A stretch of DNA of 64,000 nt from Axinella damicornis (taxonomy: Eukaryota > Porifera > Demospongiae > Axinellida > Axinellidae): NCBI GenBank assembly GCA_963931865.1, contig OZ007508.1:1362133-1426132 (forward strand), in the 5' to 3' direction. Positions 12,055 through 24,300 of the stretch are shown here, piece after piece. The notes beneath the pieces were generated by a model. The model had not been told where the DNA came from. It saw only the letters and a list, made by a program, of their open reading frames with translations, and did not search any database. A program made the translations under genes and the position numbers. Position 1 is the first letter of the stretch; each line of letters opens with the position of its first letter.

Positions 12055-12528
12055 CATCAATACAGTGAATGGTGTCAGGTGCAATGTTAACCCATTCATG
12101 AGTAGGATATACATGTATTTGTACTTCCTGTTTAGGGGCTGAATGTAGCTGTTGATTGGATTAATCTTTGTTGGATCATGCAGTGATCTTCGTTCCCAGG
12201 CCCCCGCCCATCTTTTCGTCGCTTGCAGTACTGCAAGTGATGGAAAGCTGGGAGGGGCCTGGGACAAGGCTAATCCTACCTGGCCCTGGGCTCCGTGATC
12301 GGGTGAAGTCCTTTGCCCTTCCATACAGAGAGTAGGCAGGTGTCCCGCTCTTTCCCGTACGAGTGACACTCGCAGTGACCAAATGCACTGGACCTGGACT
12401 GTGTGTGTGTGTGTGAGTGTGTGTGGGTGTTAGTGGGTGTGCATGTGTGTGTGTGTGAGTGTGTGGGTGTATGTGTGTGTGTACATAAGAGTGTGTGTGT
12501 ATGTGTACGGAGTATGTGTGTATACAAA

Positions 12529-12565
<37 letters not shown>

Positions 12566-12745
12566 GTGTGTGCGTGTGTGTGTGCGTGTGTGCGTGTGTG
12601 TATGTGTGGTATGCATGTGTGTGTGTGTGTATGAGCTGACAGGCTCGATCGACAATTCTGCTGCATGAGTAGCATGGATCTAGCCGAGGCTTGTTCCGAG
12701 GTTACTTCCCTTGTTGTTGAGGCTAGGATCTAGCCCAACACAGGC

Positions 12746-12779
<34 letters not shown>

Positions 12780-13441
12780 AGTGCAATATCATGTGGTAAC
12801 ATATGAGGTGGAGAAAGGACCAGAGAAAGAGTGTCTTCGTGTTTCCACATCCATTTTCTAGCTACACTGCACATGTACCACAAAGGAGTGTGACTATAAC
12901 TGGAGGGAGGGAGCATCCAGCCCTGACTCTAGCCTCATTCCCAGGCTCCTCCCTGCGCCAGCGGCGACAAAAATACGGAGCCTGGGAACGAGGCTACCCT
13001 GACTCATGAACTGAAGATTTGGTGAGTAAGTTTTCACTATTCCTAGACAGTGGAGTCCAGTAATAACTAACTTAGAGAACGGCTGACCTTAGCCTACTCT
13101 CACACGGCCTGGGAACGAGGCTATGTTGACCTACATTTTGTAAAGAATGATTCCTTATTCATCATGTCCGTCTTTATTTCAAACCTACGTGTGAATATCA
13201 CATACCTTTGGGAAGCTGAAGACATAGACGAGAACTGTTTAGTCTTAACGCCGAAGGAAAAAGAAGGATTTTGTCGTCTGGAGAGGTCATGACCTGTTTG
13301 TCCACATGTCCCAGGCAGTAGGTAGCTTGCAGGCCCGGGACCAGACTCCATGGCTGCGATCTTCGGGCGCTGTCTCTGGTCAGGACTCCCAGCGGTAGAT
13401 CGCATCATTGTGGTTGGGGTGAAACTAGTGCGGACCATCAT
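7172..13441 (-). CDS. CIMAP1: CIMAP1/ODF3-like SHIPPO-repeat protein
   Basis: Five minus-strand exons (13441-13206, 12398-12280, 9246-9020, 8721-8581, 7261-7172 ending TGA) sum to 813 nt, 270 aa, with every phase matching. SHIPPO-type Pro-Gly-Pro motifs are spaced through the chain: [51 protein letters not shown] and [12 protein letters not shown]. The C-terminus [16 protein letters not shown] matches the conserved end of vertebrate ODF3 (254 aa). Family members are ciliary microtubule-associated proteins of sperm tails and motile cilia, so a flagellar role is expected. The start is the first of two adjacent ATGs (13441 and 13438); a leader intron probably ends just upstream, at a CCACAG about 12 bp before the ATG. 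The acceptors of exons 2 and 3 directly abut (CA)n arrays on the sense strand. It is divergent from the NELL gene. Confidence 0.93.
7320..7382. repeat. Perfect 16-bp inverted repeat in CIMAP1 intron 4
   Basis: Arms AAGAGGATAAACTCAC and GTGAGTTTATCCTCTT are exact complements separated by 31 bp that include GATAAACTTTATTGAAG. It lies about 60 bp upstream (transcript sense) of the final exon of the CIMAP1-like gene. It could be a small fold-back element or a structured intron feature. Confidence 0.7.
7910..7942. repeat. Fold-back hairpin of the TAGCCTCGTTCCCAGG family
   Basis: TAGCCTCGGTCCCAGAGC and GTGGGACCGAGGCTA form a compact hairpin with almost no loop. It lies in intron 4 of the CIMAP1-like gene. 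Confidence 0.7.
8389..8461 (+). tRNA. tRNA-Thr(AGT)
   Basis: The 73-nt cloverleaf folds with standard spacing: acceptor GGCCCAG/CTGGTCC (one C-U mismatch), D arm GCTT/GAGC, anticodon stem TCTGA/TCAGA with loop CTAGTAC (anticodon AGT, threonine), and T arm TTGGG/CCCAG with loop TTCGAAT. The internal A box TGGCTTAGCGG and B box GGTTCGAATCC match pol III consensus. A T6 tract follows at about 8466, a good pol III terminator. CCA is not encoded, as in eukaryotes. It lies inside intron 4 of the minus-strand CIMAP1-like gene, in the opposite orientation. A tRNA-derived SINE copy is less likely because the whole cloverleaf and terminator are intact. Confidence 0.82.
8820..9015 (-). repeat. Possible tRNA-derived SINE-like repeat
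   Basis: On the minus strand a B-box-like GAGGTCCCAGGTTCCAGCCC is followed by a 3' body ending near GGGGACATTAAACCATTGGT. This arrangement resembles tRNA-derived retroposons common in marine invertebrates. The A box is weak and no A-rich tail or target duplication was confirmed. It occupies most of the short intron between exons 3 and 4 of the CIMAP1-like gene. Confidence 0.4.
9249..9350. repeat. (GT)n microsatellite, ~100 bp
   Basis: A nearly pure GT array with one TATG interruption near the right end. On the minus (gene-sense) strand it is (CA)n and runs straight into the AG acceptor of CIMAP1 exon 3 at 9248-9247, so the array itself supplies the splice-site context. Confidence 0.95.
10920..11010. 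repeat. Inverted repeat with nested palindromes
   Basis: GTAGCCTCATACGTACCCAT and its approximate complement ATGGGTATGAGGCCGGC bracket nested GGCCTGGGTATGGGCCGGCC / GGCCGGGTATTGGC palindromes. The ends resemble the TAGCCTC fold-back family, but the internal motif differs. It lies in intron 2 of the CIMAP1-like gene. Confidence 0.5.
11230..11760. repeat. Dispersed fold-back repeat (CATTGTGATCAGCATGAA family)
   Basis: CCATTGTGATCAGCATGAA at about 11438-11458 and its complement at about 11582-11602 and 11714-11734 anchor an inverted-repeat structure. Arms AATGAGATATAAAGCTGGG and CCCAGCTTCGTATCTCATT bound roughly 11409-11626. The flank 11230-11350 (AAACTATTTTCTACCAATTA, TCCATAGGGTGACTGATGTG) recurs in opposite orientation at 31780-31990 in the NELL gene. 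This is an interspersed repeat family, not a gene. Confidence 0.7.
11957..12051. repeat. (CA)n microsatellite
   Basis: A nearly pure CA array of about 95 bp in intron 2 of the CIMAP1-like gene. The long His-Thr or Cys-Val reading frames across it are artefacts of dinucleotide repetition. Confidence 0.95.
12180..12276. repeat. Fold-back hairpin related to the TAGCCTCGTTCCCAGG family
   Basis: TCGTTCCCAGGCCCC and GGGGCCTGGGACAAGG bracket an internal palindrome CTTGCAGTACTGCAAG. It lies directly downstream, in transcript sense, of the exon 2 donor of the CIMAP1-like gene. Confidence 0.6.
12401..12632. repeat. Compound (GT)n-rich microsatellite, ~230 bp
   Basis: GT repeats are interrupted by GAGT, GGGT, GCGT and TATG. 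On the minus strand the CA-rich array ends in the AG acceptor (12400-12399) of CIMAP1 exon 2, the same arrangement as exon 3. Confidence 0.95.
12930..12996. repeat. Fold-back hairpin of the TAGCCTCGTTCCCAGG family
   Basis: TAGCCTCATTCCCAGGCTCC and GGAGCCTGGGAACGAGGCTA are complementary across a GC-rich 27-bp loop. An isolated right end (CCTGGGAACGAGGCTA) lies nearby at about 13108-13123. It lies in intron 1 of the CIMAP1-like gene. Confidence 0.8.
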
Positions 13442-14569
13442 TCGTTTATACCTCAAGCGCTGTGGAGGTAAATAAAGGGACAGTTAATGGTGGAGTATAT
13501 TGCACCCAAGATTACGTATTTCACCACAGAAGCAGTGAAAGACAAAGAACCTCTCATTGAGCACGTTTGAAAATATATGGGCACCTCCATAACAAATTAA
13601 TCACGAGGGTGATGGAGGTCCAAATGGGACTACTCCTTAAAATATAATTTTATAGCCACATAGAAGTTTCACTGGACAGAATGTGGCATACGAGTTGCAA
13701 TGTGCCATGGCCGCAGGCCTTCGCTCATACTTGGGTAGCTGAAAACATTTGCACAAGGAATGAGATCTGTCCTAGAGGCTAATTTAAACGGCAATCTCTG
13801 CGCATGTCTATCCTTGAGCTAAGTATGAAGCACAGCTTTCTGAATATCAGTGCCCAGTACGCTTCCATTCTAACATTAATTGGTTGAAACATTTTAGTTT
13901 GCACAATTATTGTACGCCGTGGCTGGACGAATAACCTACCCAAACTATAGACTTTCTGCTGGTCAGTATAACTTATGCATCATTAATTAACGGATGGATT
14001 GAAGCAAGCATAATTCCCCAATGCCAGGCCACACCTATTTATGTTGCACAACGAACAAGCCTAATTAGGGACCACGCCCTCCTCAGTAGTTAGCCTCTAG
14101 CGCAATACTGCGCAGCAAGCTAAATGCAAGAAATACTTACTGAGCAAGTGTCCGCTTACAAGCACTAGAGAGTGCTATCCGTAGAACGCCAAAGATACCC
14201 TCCGATCACTTGCCAGCACCTGGTAGCTAAGGAGTTGCTAGACGGACACACCTACTTTCCCACCCAAAGAGGATTTCCTGGCAATTATTGCGACAAAGCG
14301 GAAATCATTAATGATTGCCAATCGCGTGGGCGGGAAGAAACCGCAATCTGCAGAGCACATGCATAGCAGTGAACCCGCGAAAACTGATCACTGTATAGAA
14401 ATATCTTCTTTTTAGCGGCTTTGAAAAACCCGAGGTTGTTACTGTAGAACCCTGGCTGTAAGCGAAGAAACGAAGAAGTTGTGATAACGACATATTTCTG
14501 TCGCCGAGGAAGAAGAAACCTTTCACCTTACCCATCAACTGTTGGAACTATCAACCCTCGAGGAACCAA
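13442..14569. promoter_or_regulatory. Shared upstream region of CIMAP1-like and NELL genes
   Basis: The two genes start 1.1 kb apart and point away from each other, so this interval must hold both core promoters or leaders. A possible leader-exon acceptor for the CIMAP1-like gene lies at about 13458-13453 on the minus strand. No TATA box or other core promoter motif was recognised with confidence. A bidirectional promoter is inferred from position only. Confidence 0.45.
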
Positions 14570-17500
14570 ATGGCGGCATCCAGGACGCTCGTGGTGGTGT
14601 TGTTCTCGCTAGGGGTGCTGTTCGGACAGAGCTCTGCGGGTGAGAGTGAGTGTGTGCATGGATGATTGCGTAGCAGTCAGAATGATAATTGTGGTATGCA
14701 CCACTGACAGGTTGAAGTTGAGTATCATAATTTCTAGCGTACTAAGAGCTACAGTCTGTGCGCAGTCGTATCTACGGAAAAGAACCTGCATGTGCCGGGT
14801 GTGTACTGCACTAGTCCCAGTTTTGCAAAGCATGTGTGGTACAGGACTTCCCTGCAAGAAGTCATTTTGGTTGAATAAAGGAGAAACCATAAATCGACTC
14901 CAGACCCCTGTGTACTATAGTGGCAAATAAGACCTAGCTTTCATCTTGAGCAGTTCCATGCGATTGGAGTGTCTCCCCGTAATTCTAGAGCTGCTCGTTC
15001 GCTGCTGTACTTTGTGCCATGTGTAACAGAGGGAAGTGTGTAGTGGGGTAGCCGTCTTCCTTGGAAATATTGTCTGGTAATTATTATTGTATCAGCGGAG
15101 TTATATTGTGCTTGCCTTTCCAGTTCACACTGGCATCACATGCAGCGCCTAATTTTGACTGTTTAGAACAACTTTGCCCTTGTGCAAACTAACTGTTATT
15201 CTTGTGCCACCACCCTTGCCTACACTGACTGTCTGTATTGTCTATGGGTGCATGGTGCAGCACGTTCTGTTCCTAGGTGGAACCCCTTTGATCCCCATTG
15301 AGGGGTTTCCACAGTGTGCCCAACAGATGGAAAATATTGTGATGTTCACCTTCGAAGAGTCACTCTGAATGTGCTTGCCATTGGTTCATAAGTTTACCCT
15401 TCACTAACTTGGTGAAACTGCAACACCCTTGTGATGGTAAACCGTTCTCCAGATGTGGTGCATCCCTTGGTTTCTGTTTTGAAATGTGAGAACCCCTAGC
15501 TCTGACTCACCTTGGATGAAACAGAAGATGATTAATTCTATTACCGAAGGTGTGCCAGGCAGTGGTTTATCTATACCCACACATTAATTAAACAGTGTAG
15601 AGTTCCAGGGTTTCAAAAAATTAACAATGCCCCCCTTCTCATGGCTGGTTTTCTTCCTCAACGTTTACCATGAGCCAGAGAGTGGTATGAATACCCGAGT
15701 ATGCCTGATAGGAGCGTAATGTGCCTTTGTTTCAATACAAGTCCATTTCTTGTGGTGTTGGATTTTATAGCCGTGTACTAACTTCATCTCTCTTGGATAT
15801 CGATGTCTTTCAATCCCGGTTACCGTCGGGGTTGAGTTTCATGGTATGTTATAGATGCCCTGGTATGAGTAATTTGGTCGGCTACCTCAGTTCAAATGCT
15901 AAGTGCTATAGTTTAGGAGTTGACATGTGTCGACATGTTATGCAGGTGTTCCCAGGTGTTGGTGGGTAAGTGTGTCTAACCAGGCGAGTCGTGGGTCACG
16001 AGTTTTGTCTCTTGTTTGGTTGTAAGTGAGCACTGCTGTTGTGCTGATGCGACTGTGCATGTTTGGGCCATTGAGACGTGGATTTCCGAGACATTAGAAT
16101 GTAGTATAGTGTGTCGGCCAGATACTAGCTGTCAGCTATCATACATCATGCATTCACTTGAATGGGAATTATGTCTTTTGATACCAGTGTCACTCATCTG
16201 AAAAACTCACTAGCCGTACCACAGGAACCTAGTCTCATTTCTACCATCACTCACCGGCTTGTCAGTTGAGTGCTGCATGGATCACATCATTCACATGGTG
16301 TATTTCCTCCAGAGTCACACGACTACATGGTTACGTGTGGGATACCTGTTGAGTGTCATACCTTGGTATTCTAGCCGTCTTGGGATAAGATTAACCATTA
16401 GAGGTGTCCTCTTTGTTTGTCAGTGTGAAAGAGGAAGCTGTGATCGCTTTTGGCTCTGAACGAGAAGGGCAAAATGTACGATGCGTGTGGTAACGAGTGA
16501 AGTGTGACTGCTCAAGAACCAGTCATTGAACTTTGGACCCAATGGAAGGCCATGAAGCTAAGGTAGCAAGCTACCTTACACAACGTTACCCAACAATAGA
16601 TGCTAGAGTATCTTCGTTCTTTTGTACCGCAAGTGACAAATGTTGGTGGGTGATCTTGGAACAAGGCTGCCTAGCAGGGGCCACTAAAAATTCTGTAGCA
16701 TATCCCTGCTCCACTTGGATGACACGTTGGCTCATGACGCCATTCAGGAAATGTTTTTGTATGCAATGTCTGGTCTCTGGTTTGTAATTAAGCAGGTCGG
16801 TGAGAGTGTGCTATTGTCTATATGTGTGCCAGGAATTGTATTGCCAGAAGGTTTTCGGACCAAAACGTAGAAAGGAAATGAATGGTTTGTACACAGCTGG
16901 GTATTAATCTGTGCCACGGACCACACCTACTGGATCAGCGACCCGGACCACACCTACTGGATCCACGGACCACACCTACTGGATCAGCGACCCGGACCAC
17001 ACCTACTGGATCAGCGACCCGGACCACACCTACTGGATCAGCGACCCGGACCACACCTACTGGATCAGCGACCCGGACCACACCTACTGGATCAGCGACC
17101 CGGACCACACCTACTGGATCAGCGACCCGGACCACACCTACTGGATCAGCGACCCGGACCACACCTACTGGATCAGCGACCCGGACCACACCTACTGGAT
17201 CAGCGACCCGGACCACACCTACTGGATCAGCGACCCGGACCACACCTACTGGATCAGCGACCCGGACCACACCTACTGGATCAGCGACCCGGACCACACC
17301 TACTGGATCAGCGACCCGGACCACACCTACTGGATCAGCGACCCGGACCACACCTACTGGATCAGCGACCCGGACCACACCTACTGGATCAGCGACCCGG
17401 ACCACACCTACTGGATCAGCGACCCGGACCACACCTACTGGGTCAGCGACCCGGACCACACCTACTGGATCAGCGACCAGTTGTTTTGGATTCTATGCCA

Positions 17501-19434
17501 GCTCCTACTAGCTTGTTTACATTGTGTTGGAATAATGACAATGGCCTAATTTGTGTTACGAACGGTGACTTTAAATCGATGTGTTTGTCTGTGAATGCAA
17601 TGTAATGTCTCTCGTTCGTAACTATTACAAAACTTGGACGGCTAAACAGCTGTTAGCTGGCCGTACACAAAAGCTCGTCTCAATAGATTGGTATGATCGG
17701 AATGGACTTTAGTGCTATCCATAAACAAGTTGATATACAAGTCTGAGTTGCATAAATGTACCGTTCATCTTTATATGGATTTATGCGAATTAGTTATACT
17801 AGGGTGACCGCTTGGGGTTAGATCATTTCCCAAATGAGGTGCCTATCGTGGAAATTTGAAATTCCACTGGTTTTATTCAATGGCATTTCTTTGTGTGGGT
17901 CTGTCAGCACCTCTCAGCAGGACATCTTGTGTCTGACCTTTGAACCCCCGCAGACTGTGCTGTGCAGGTGTATAATTATAGTACAAGTGATTGGTTTGTT
18001 ATGAGCTGGTTCAGCACATCCTGCTTACATTGTACCTGTTGGCTGGCGAAGGATGTGCTGCCAGTGCTGAAGTATTCACTGGCACGCAGGCTTCCTGGGT
18101 TAGACTAACTGTGAAGTGATCATACCAATGATCACACACACACAGTTTGGAGTTCTAGTGGCTTTGAAAACAGCCACTCTCAAGCTTGCACAAGCAGCTT
18201 AGGTAGGGTTCGTCAGCTGGTTTCCAGTGAAAGTGTAGATAGAGCTCAGCTCTGAACCCTATGCCCACATGATTAATTATCACCCACACTGTCACATGGG
18301 CCTCCTACACATCTGCAGGTTCTCTTTGTGCCTTCTATTTGTACAAGTGGTGTCAAGTATTGTGCTAAGCAATGAAAACATGTCTTCGGTGTTAATGAGT
18401 GCCATACACTGACAGAGGCTGGAGCCAATTGGTTGAAAGGCTGAAAGTGACAGTGACTCTTATTGAAAAGGGTTTAGCTGCTATAGCCTTGTGAGTGGTA
18501 ATGGAGACTCCCTTGGCATAGAGTGTGTGGTACACAGTCCGGCACTAAGTGACGTATACCCTAGTGATGGGTACTCTAGTGACCTTGATGTCTGTCCGCC
18601 TATGTTACAGTAACGTGACTAGTGATGTACAATGTGTATTCGATGTCTATCCTGTAATTATTACAGTGACGTACGTACACTAGTGTTTAGAGTGTGTACT
18701 CTAATGACCTTGATGTCTATCAGCCTTGATGTATGTGTCAGTGCTAGTGACGTATATTTATACAGTAGTGATGTATATACACTCCAGTGTGTGTATTCTG
18801 AGGATGTGTACTCTACGATGTGTAGGTGTGTGCATGCCAGTGGTGTGTTATATGCTAATGATGTACAATGTTTCCCCCAAACGAGAGTGCTAGTTTGCTC
18901 CCCCTCCTCTCCCGTCCCTGATGAGCTCATTGGAGTGCACTCAGTTCTCTGATGTGGTTGTATTCTTGGCTCTTCTCCTCCTGTCCTGTCACAGAAACAA
19001 TATTCGTGCCCCCTTGAAACTCATTATCCCTATTGTGGAACAATGGCAGTGTTGTGCCCCCTTGAAACTCTATTGTGGAGCAATGGCAGTGTTGAAACTC
19101 ATTCTCCCTATCGTAGAACAATAGCCACCATTCACTGCCTCAATGGCAGAACAGGATCCTTTGTAGTGGATTCATGCTCTGCTCGCTTGAAGGGCTGAGG
19201 AGTACTCTCCTTTGATGGCCGTGTGATTCATGCTCTGTACTTGTGCTGGCAGCTATGAATACTGTGCTTGGAGTGTATTGTCATGAATTATGGTGTTTCA
19301 TCAAAGAGGCAATAGCTATGTATATCACTAACTAAAGGTGCTGGAGTAGTACAGTATACAGGCATGGATCTTACATACAGGGAAGCCGTGATCTCCGTCC
19401 TGTTAGCTGATCATTGATTTCGTAGCCCCCCCCC

Positions 19435-19466
<32 letters not shown>

Positions 19467-21305
19467 GAAGATGAACCTGTTGCTATGGCAATGGCTGCCA
19501 AATAGTTATAGCTAGGTCAATTGCAGGTGCTCACTTTTTGGAATGGAAAAACGTTTAGGACCTTGTGGATAGGCCTGCATATACGGCTGCATGCATGGCT
19601 TTGGTGATGGATAGTGCTGTCTGCACAGGTGGTCAGTGGCTCTATGCTCCTTGTTTCTAGAACTGAAGGCCTCATTTCCTGTGGTCTTGCTCAGTAAGTC
19701 GTAGGTGTGTGTTAATTGGAATGGATTGTGTGTGGGTGTGTGCTAAAGTGCGGTTAATTTTATGTCCTGAATACTGTTTATGATCATTGGATGTTGGCTA
19801 GAGAATATTCAATACTGTATATTAGGGTATGAATAATATTGCCACTTACCTGCATGTGTGTGTTCCAGGCCATGTTGCATACAGGATAGGACCTGCTAGG
19901 GTAAAAGTGTATTAGTAAACACTATGAGCTAGCAGGTGACTCCAAACTACATTGTGTAACACCTAGCCTAGCAACTAAGGGAGATGTGGTTCACTGACAT
20001 GTCATGCAACCTTTAGCTTCCACTTTACAACAATGTGCTAATTGACGTCACACTCTCACTGGCTTAATTGTCGAAGTAGTCTATGTTCTTGAGAGGACCG
20101 CAATCAAGTAGTCCCTCCTCTGCGCTGGCATGTCATCATGCAAAGTGCTTTTAAAAACAAAGTAGTATCTCTTTGAGTGACCCAAATGATGTGTCATTAC
20201 TGTCATAAGAAGGGCCGTACCATGTTCGCGCACACATACTGTGTTCTCCTCACGTACACCTTGCAATCAATCCTTACATGCAGTACAGGACAATGCCCTA
20301 CGAGGCAAGCAGTGAAGCTTTAATGAGCATTCAGCCATTCGCTGCTCCTACAGGGTTTGTGAAATGAAATTCTCAAAATAAGCGATGAACTCCGCATAAA
20401 ATGAAAAACAAATGAAGGTGTGAAGGAGCAGGAGGCAATCAATTTGACAGTTGGTGATCAGCAGAGTTCACTGCGCTCAACTTTGAAGATACTGAAATTT
20501 GCCAACAACCACCAATAATTAATGCCAACAGCTGCCCACCTTATAAGGAATTGTATTGCAACCAACAGCCTGTAAGGTTTGTTTCCTAGTCGTACAAACT
20601 TCCTTGTATGGTGGTGCGGTACCCTGCCTATGTGAAACCTATGAATTGTTCTTGGAATGTTGCAAGTATAGCACGTACATGTAAATGGATCCTTGAAAAT
20701 GATAGGTAGCAGGTGATTGTGTGGATTTCTAGACTACCCTCTGAGTTTGTTTTGAGCATGCAAAGAATAGAACAGTGAAAGCATTACGTTATTTGCCTCC
20801 AAAGCCGGAAATGCAATATGTTTTCTACGCAGTCAAACCCAGGTCCTGCGGTGTATGGTGACTTGATGAATGAAATGTTTGTGCGTGAATAAATCATTAA
20901 CCAACCTGTTAGCTTGTGGGAGGTCAGATGTGTTATCAACAATCAGGTTATCACTCCACCCAGGTGTCATATATTGTGCAGTGAATATTGATACACAGTT
21001 TCTGGTATTGTTCAGACAGTTGTATATAGAGCCATTTTTTACAGCTAAAATGATAATGTGCCCTTAATAGCTAGACATATCCAGTGCCAAATGGGGGACA
21101 CAAGTTATTTGCTCATTGAATACTGTTATCAGTAGAGGAGGTAATTAGGGAAGCTAGGTTAACACCCTCTCACTACAAGAGAATGTTGTCCTCTCAGCTT
21201 GTGTGTGATGTTCTTGTGATGTGGTAGCAGGGGAGAGGGGATGTGGGAGGGAGAGGATGCGGGGGGGGGGGGGGGGGGGGGGGGGATACGGGAGGGAGAG
21301 GATGT

Positions 21306-21337
<32 letters not shown>

Positions 21338-24300
21338 TGCAGGCGGGAGGGGATGCAGGAAGGAGGGGATGTGGGAGGGAGAGGATGCGGGGGGAGGGGA
21401 TGCGGGGGGAGGGGGTGCAGGCGGAGGGGCGAAGGATGGAGTGGATGCAGGAGGAGGTGGGAGGAATCTCGTAGGAGACTGTTCTCTTAACCTTGTTCTT
21501 GGCTTCTGGTCTCAGGGGACATGGTGTTTCTTGCCATATTTGGAGGGTGGGTTTTGCTGGAAGCCTTGGGTGTCGGATTGCAGAAGCTGTGGTGGGGGAG
21601 CAGGTTGTCTCAGGGGAATTTGTGTGATAGTCTCTACTGGCCTTGTGTCAGAGCCAGGACAAGGCCGTTCATCAGTGTGATTCCCATACTCAAGAGCCGT
21701 GGGCAACATGAACGACTTTGAAGACCTCTGTTCATTCACCATCCAATCAAGTTACCAATCCAGATTTAAAAAAATTTCTAAAGCTGGAACTGTAGCACCC
21801 CCAAGTGGATACACTGACAACTGTTACCCCAATGTTAATGTACTGGTTAGCTGCACTGGTCATGCTCCATCTAGCAAGTGTATAACATTGCCTAAGGCAG
21901 CTAGATGTAAACCTATGTATTCCCAATGGTTTTGAGATGAAGTCTGGGCATATTTGGAAGATGGATTGGAAGACTGATTGGTGGTGCATTTACACCATAT
22001 GCCGTGTGTGGGTACTTCTCCCTTGGGTATCACGGAGAGGTAAACAGCTTCTTGGTAAGGTAGGAGAGCATGATAGGAATGGTCTAAAGTTCCCTGCATG
22101 CAGTGAAAGCTGTCAGAGGAGTATGCTGTGCGGTGCACCTGCGTCTACTGCTGCACATGTGTGAGCTGGTGTGCATCATGTAGTTAGGCGTACTGACCAG
22201 CATCAGTTTCTCATTTGCTGAGTTTTGTAAATGCTGATAGAGTTCAAGAACCATGTCTTTGAGGGATGGCACGATCTTGGCACCCCACTAGTGTGAACTA
22301 GGGCTTTGCAGAATCCTTGCAACACTGTACTGCAGAGCTCAGCTCCTTCCTTATAATTATGCTCTGAGTGCTGATGTTCCATATAAGGAGGTCTAATAGC
22401 ATCTTGGTGCTTCTTAGTCTCGCGCCCAGACCTGAGGGTCTGGGAACGAGACTAGACGCTTCTGCTAGCTGGCTGTGTTGCTATAAGACAAACTGAGGAG
22501 CTGTGAATGTGTTTCCATGGTGACTTGTGTACACAATGCATTGTGCATGGTTGTGATGAGGTAATGACATTCCAAGCATTCTTGCTGCAATGTGATACAA
22601 GGCCATCTAGCAGGTGTACTACTTGTAGGGAGCTGTCTCCTCTTTATTGACAACTACATAATGAATCAGAACATCTGTCTATTTGTAGCTTGCAGTAAAC
22701 AAGTTTTAAGTGTATGCATACACTTTATTGCAATCAGTGGCATACAAAATTAATGTTAATTTCAGTGGGTCTTTGAAGAGGCATGAACTAATGAGATGCC
22801 CACATGGCCTGCTGTAGCACTGCGGTACTCTACCGAACATAACTTTTGTCAAAATGGTCAATGCACCACCTCTGAATTCTTAGGCTGATAATCACACTCC
22901 TGCAAAGGATATCCAATCATGAGTGCTCTGGACCAGCTCCATTCTTCTGGCACTCCTCGATCCTTGTTGTAGCAGAGATCTGGAGCTACATGTAGAGCTA
23001 AACCTTTCGCAAGCTCAGTAGTCAGGTGCATGGGACTTAGGTTCTGCATCAGCGGAAAGGACGGGACAGGGGAGGTGTTTGTGTGCAGCATGTTGTGGGC
23101 GCTCTCTGCTGTAATAATTGTACCATATCAAAGCAAAACTGATCCACTCATGAGTTTACTAAGCCCCCTATGGTCATAGCCATGTGACCACATCAATGGC
23201 ATTGTAACGAAGGGGTTAAGCTCTCGATGGGTTTGTTTGTTTTGTACGAGTGTGTCACAGCTGCCCCCGCACTGCACTGACAGTCCTGTTTATTATGAAC
23301 ACATGGTGACCATTAAAAGCTTGAAGTTTGCCATCAAGTGTACCGAAAACTTCGTCATAACCTGCTCATATTTGGAGTGAGTTCACATGAATTTGAGACA
23401 CAACACGCTGCTAATTCTCCTTCAAGTTTACCCTTCTGCCCACACATCTGGCCAGGCTATCTCATGCTTGGACGTTTGGGAGGTCAGTGTGTAGGGATGT
23501 GAGGACACGACGTGAGGAAATAATGAGGAGGAAGAGTTTATTTTGGTTTGGTGCTTGCTGGTGGTCAGCATACTGACGTGACATTAGTTAGTGTGGCTAA
23601 CTGTATTAACGTACTCCTGATGTGTAGTGTGTATGGTGTGGTGCAATGGACATGCACATGAGGTAGCAGTGTAACGTTCGCACATCACTTGTGGGCCCAC
23701 ATCTTCGCCACGCTACGATTTACCCTCCCCTTTAACGATTTTCCACTAGGCAGGATATGATACCTTCTCAGTTGGTTTGTGTGGAGGTGTTCAAGACGAT
23801 GAAGTTTTCCCCGGCTCCCTCCCACCCTGTCTAATACTAAGTGAACCCCAGCTGTCACATGGCAATGATGGTAGCCTCAAGGGATGTGGTATGGGTGGTG
23901 CTTCATCCGTATCACTGTCCAGTGACTGCCATCTTGTACTTCATGTGCTGTCGTACACGCTGGGAGTTTAGACTGCACTTGCCCTCGGTGCTGAACCGGA
24001 AAGGACCCCATTCTTTGTGCCAAATTATTGTGTGCATACAGTTATTAATCTCTTTAGTTATGGCCCCCAATATTGCTACACGCTAACCACTGGCTCAGTG
24101 TGTGATGTACTTCTCGTCACACCCTTGGCACCGGCCTGGCCTCGTGATAGACTCATTTTCCCAACATCCCTGCGACAGACAGTTACTGAGTACATGATAC
24201 GGAAACCGCAACTTTTACATCAAGACCAGCACAACAGTGTAGGAATGTGCCTTGGCGGAGGAGTTAGTTATTTCATTGGCAAACGTATAGTTTACGCATG

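Noticed and set aside
12176..12675. Several overlapping open frames of His-Thr or Cys-Val repeats
   Set aside because: Dinucleotide arrays are open in several frames; apart from the CIMAP1 exon at 12280-12398 nothing is coding-like.
16882..17549. Open frames of about 210 codons in both frames and one on the reverse strand
   Set aside because: Produced by a 27-bp minisatellite whose period is a multiple of three; no unique sequence or splice support.
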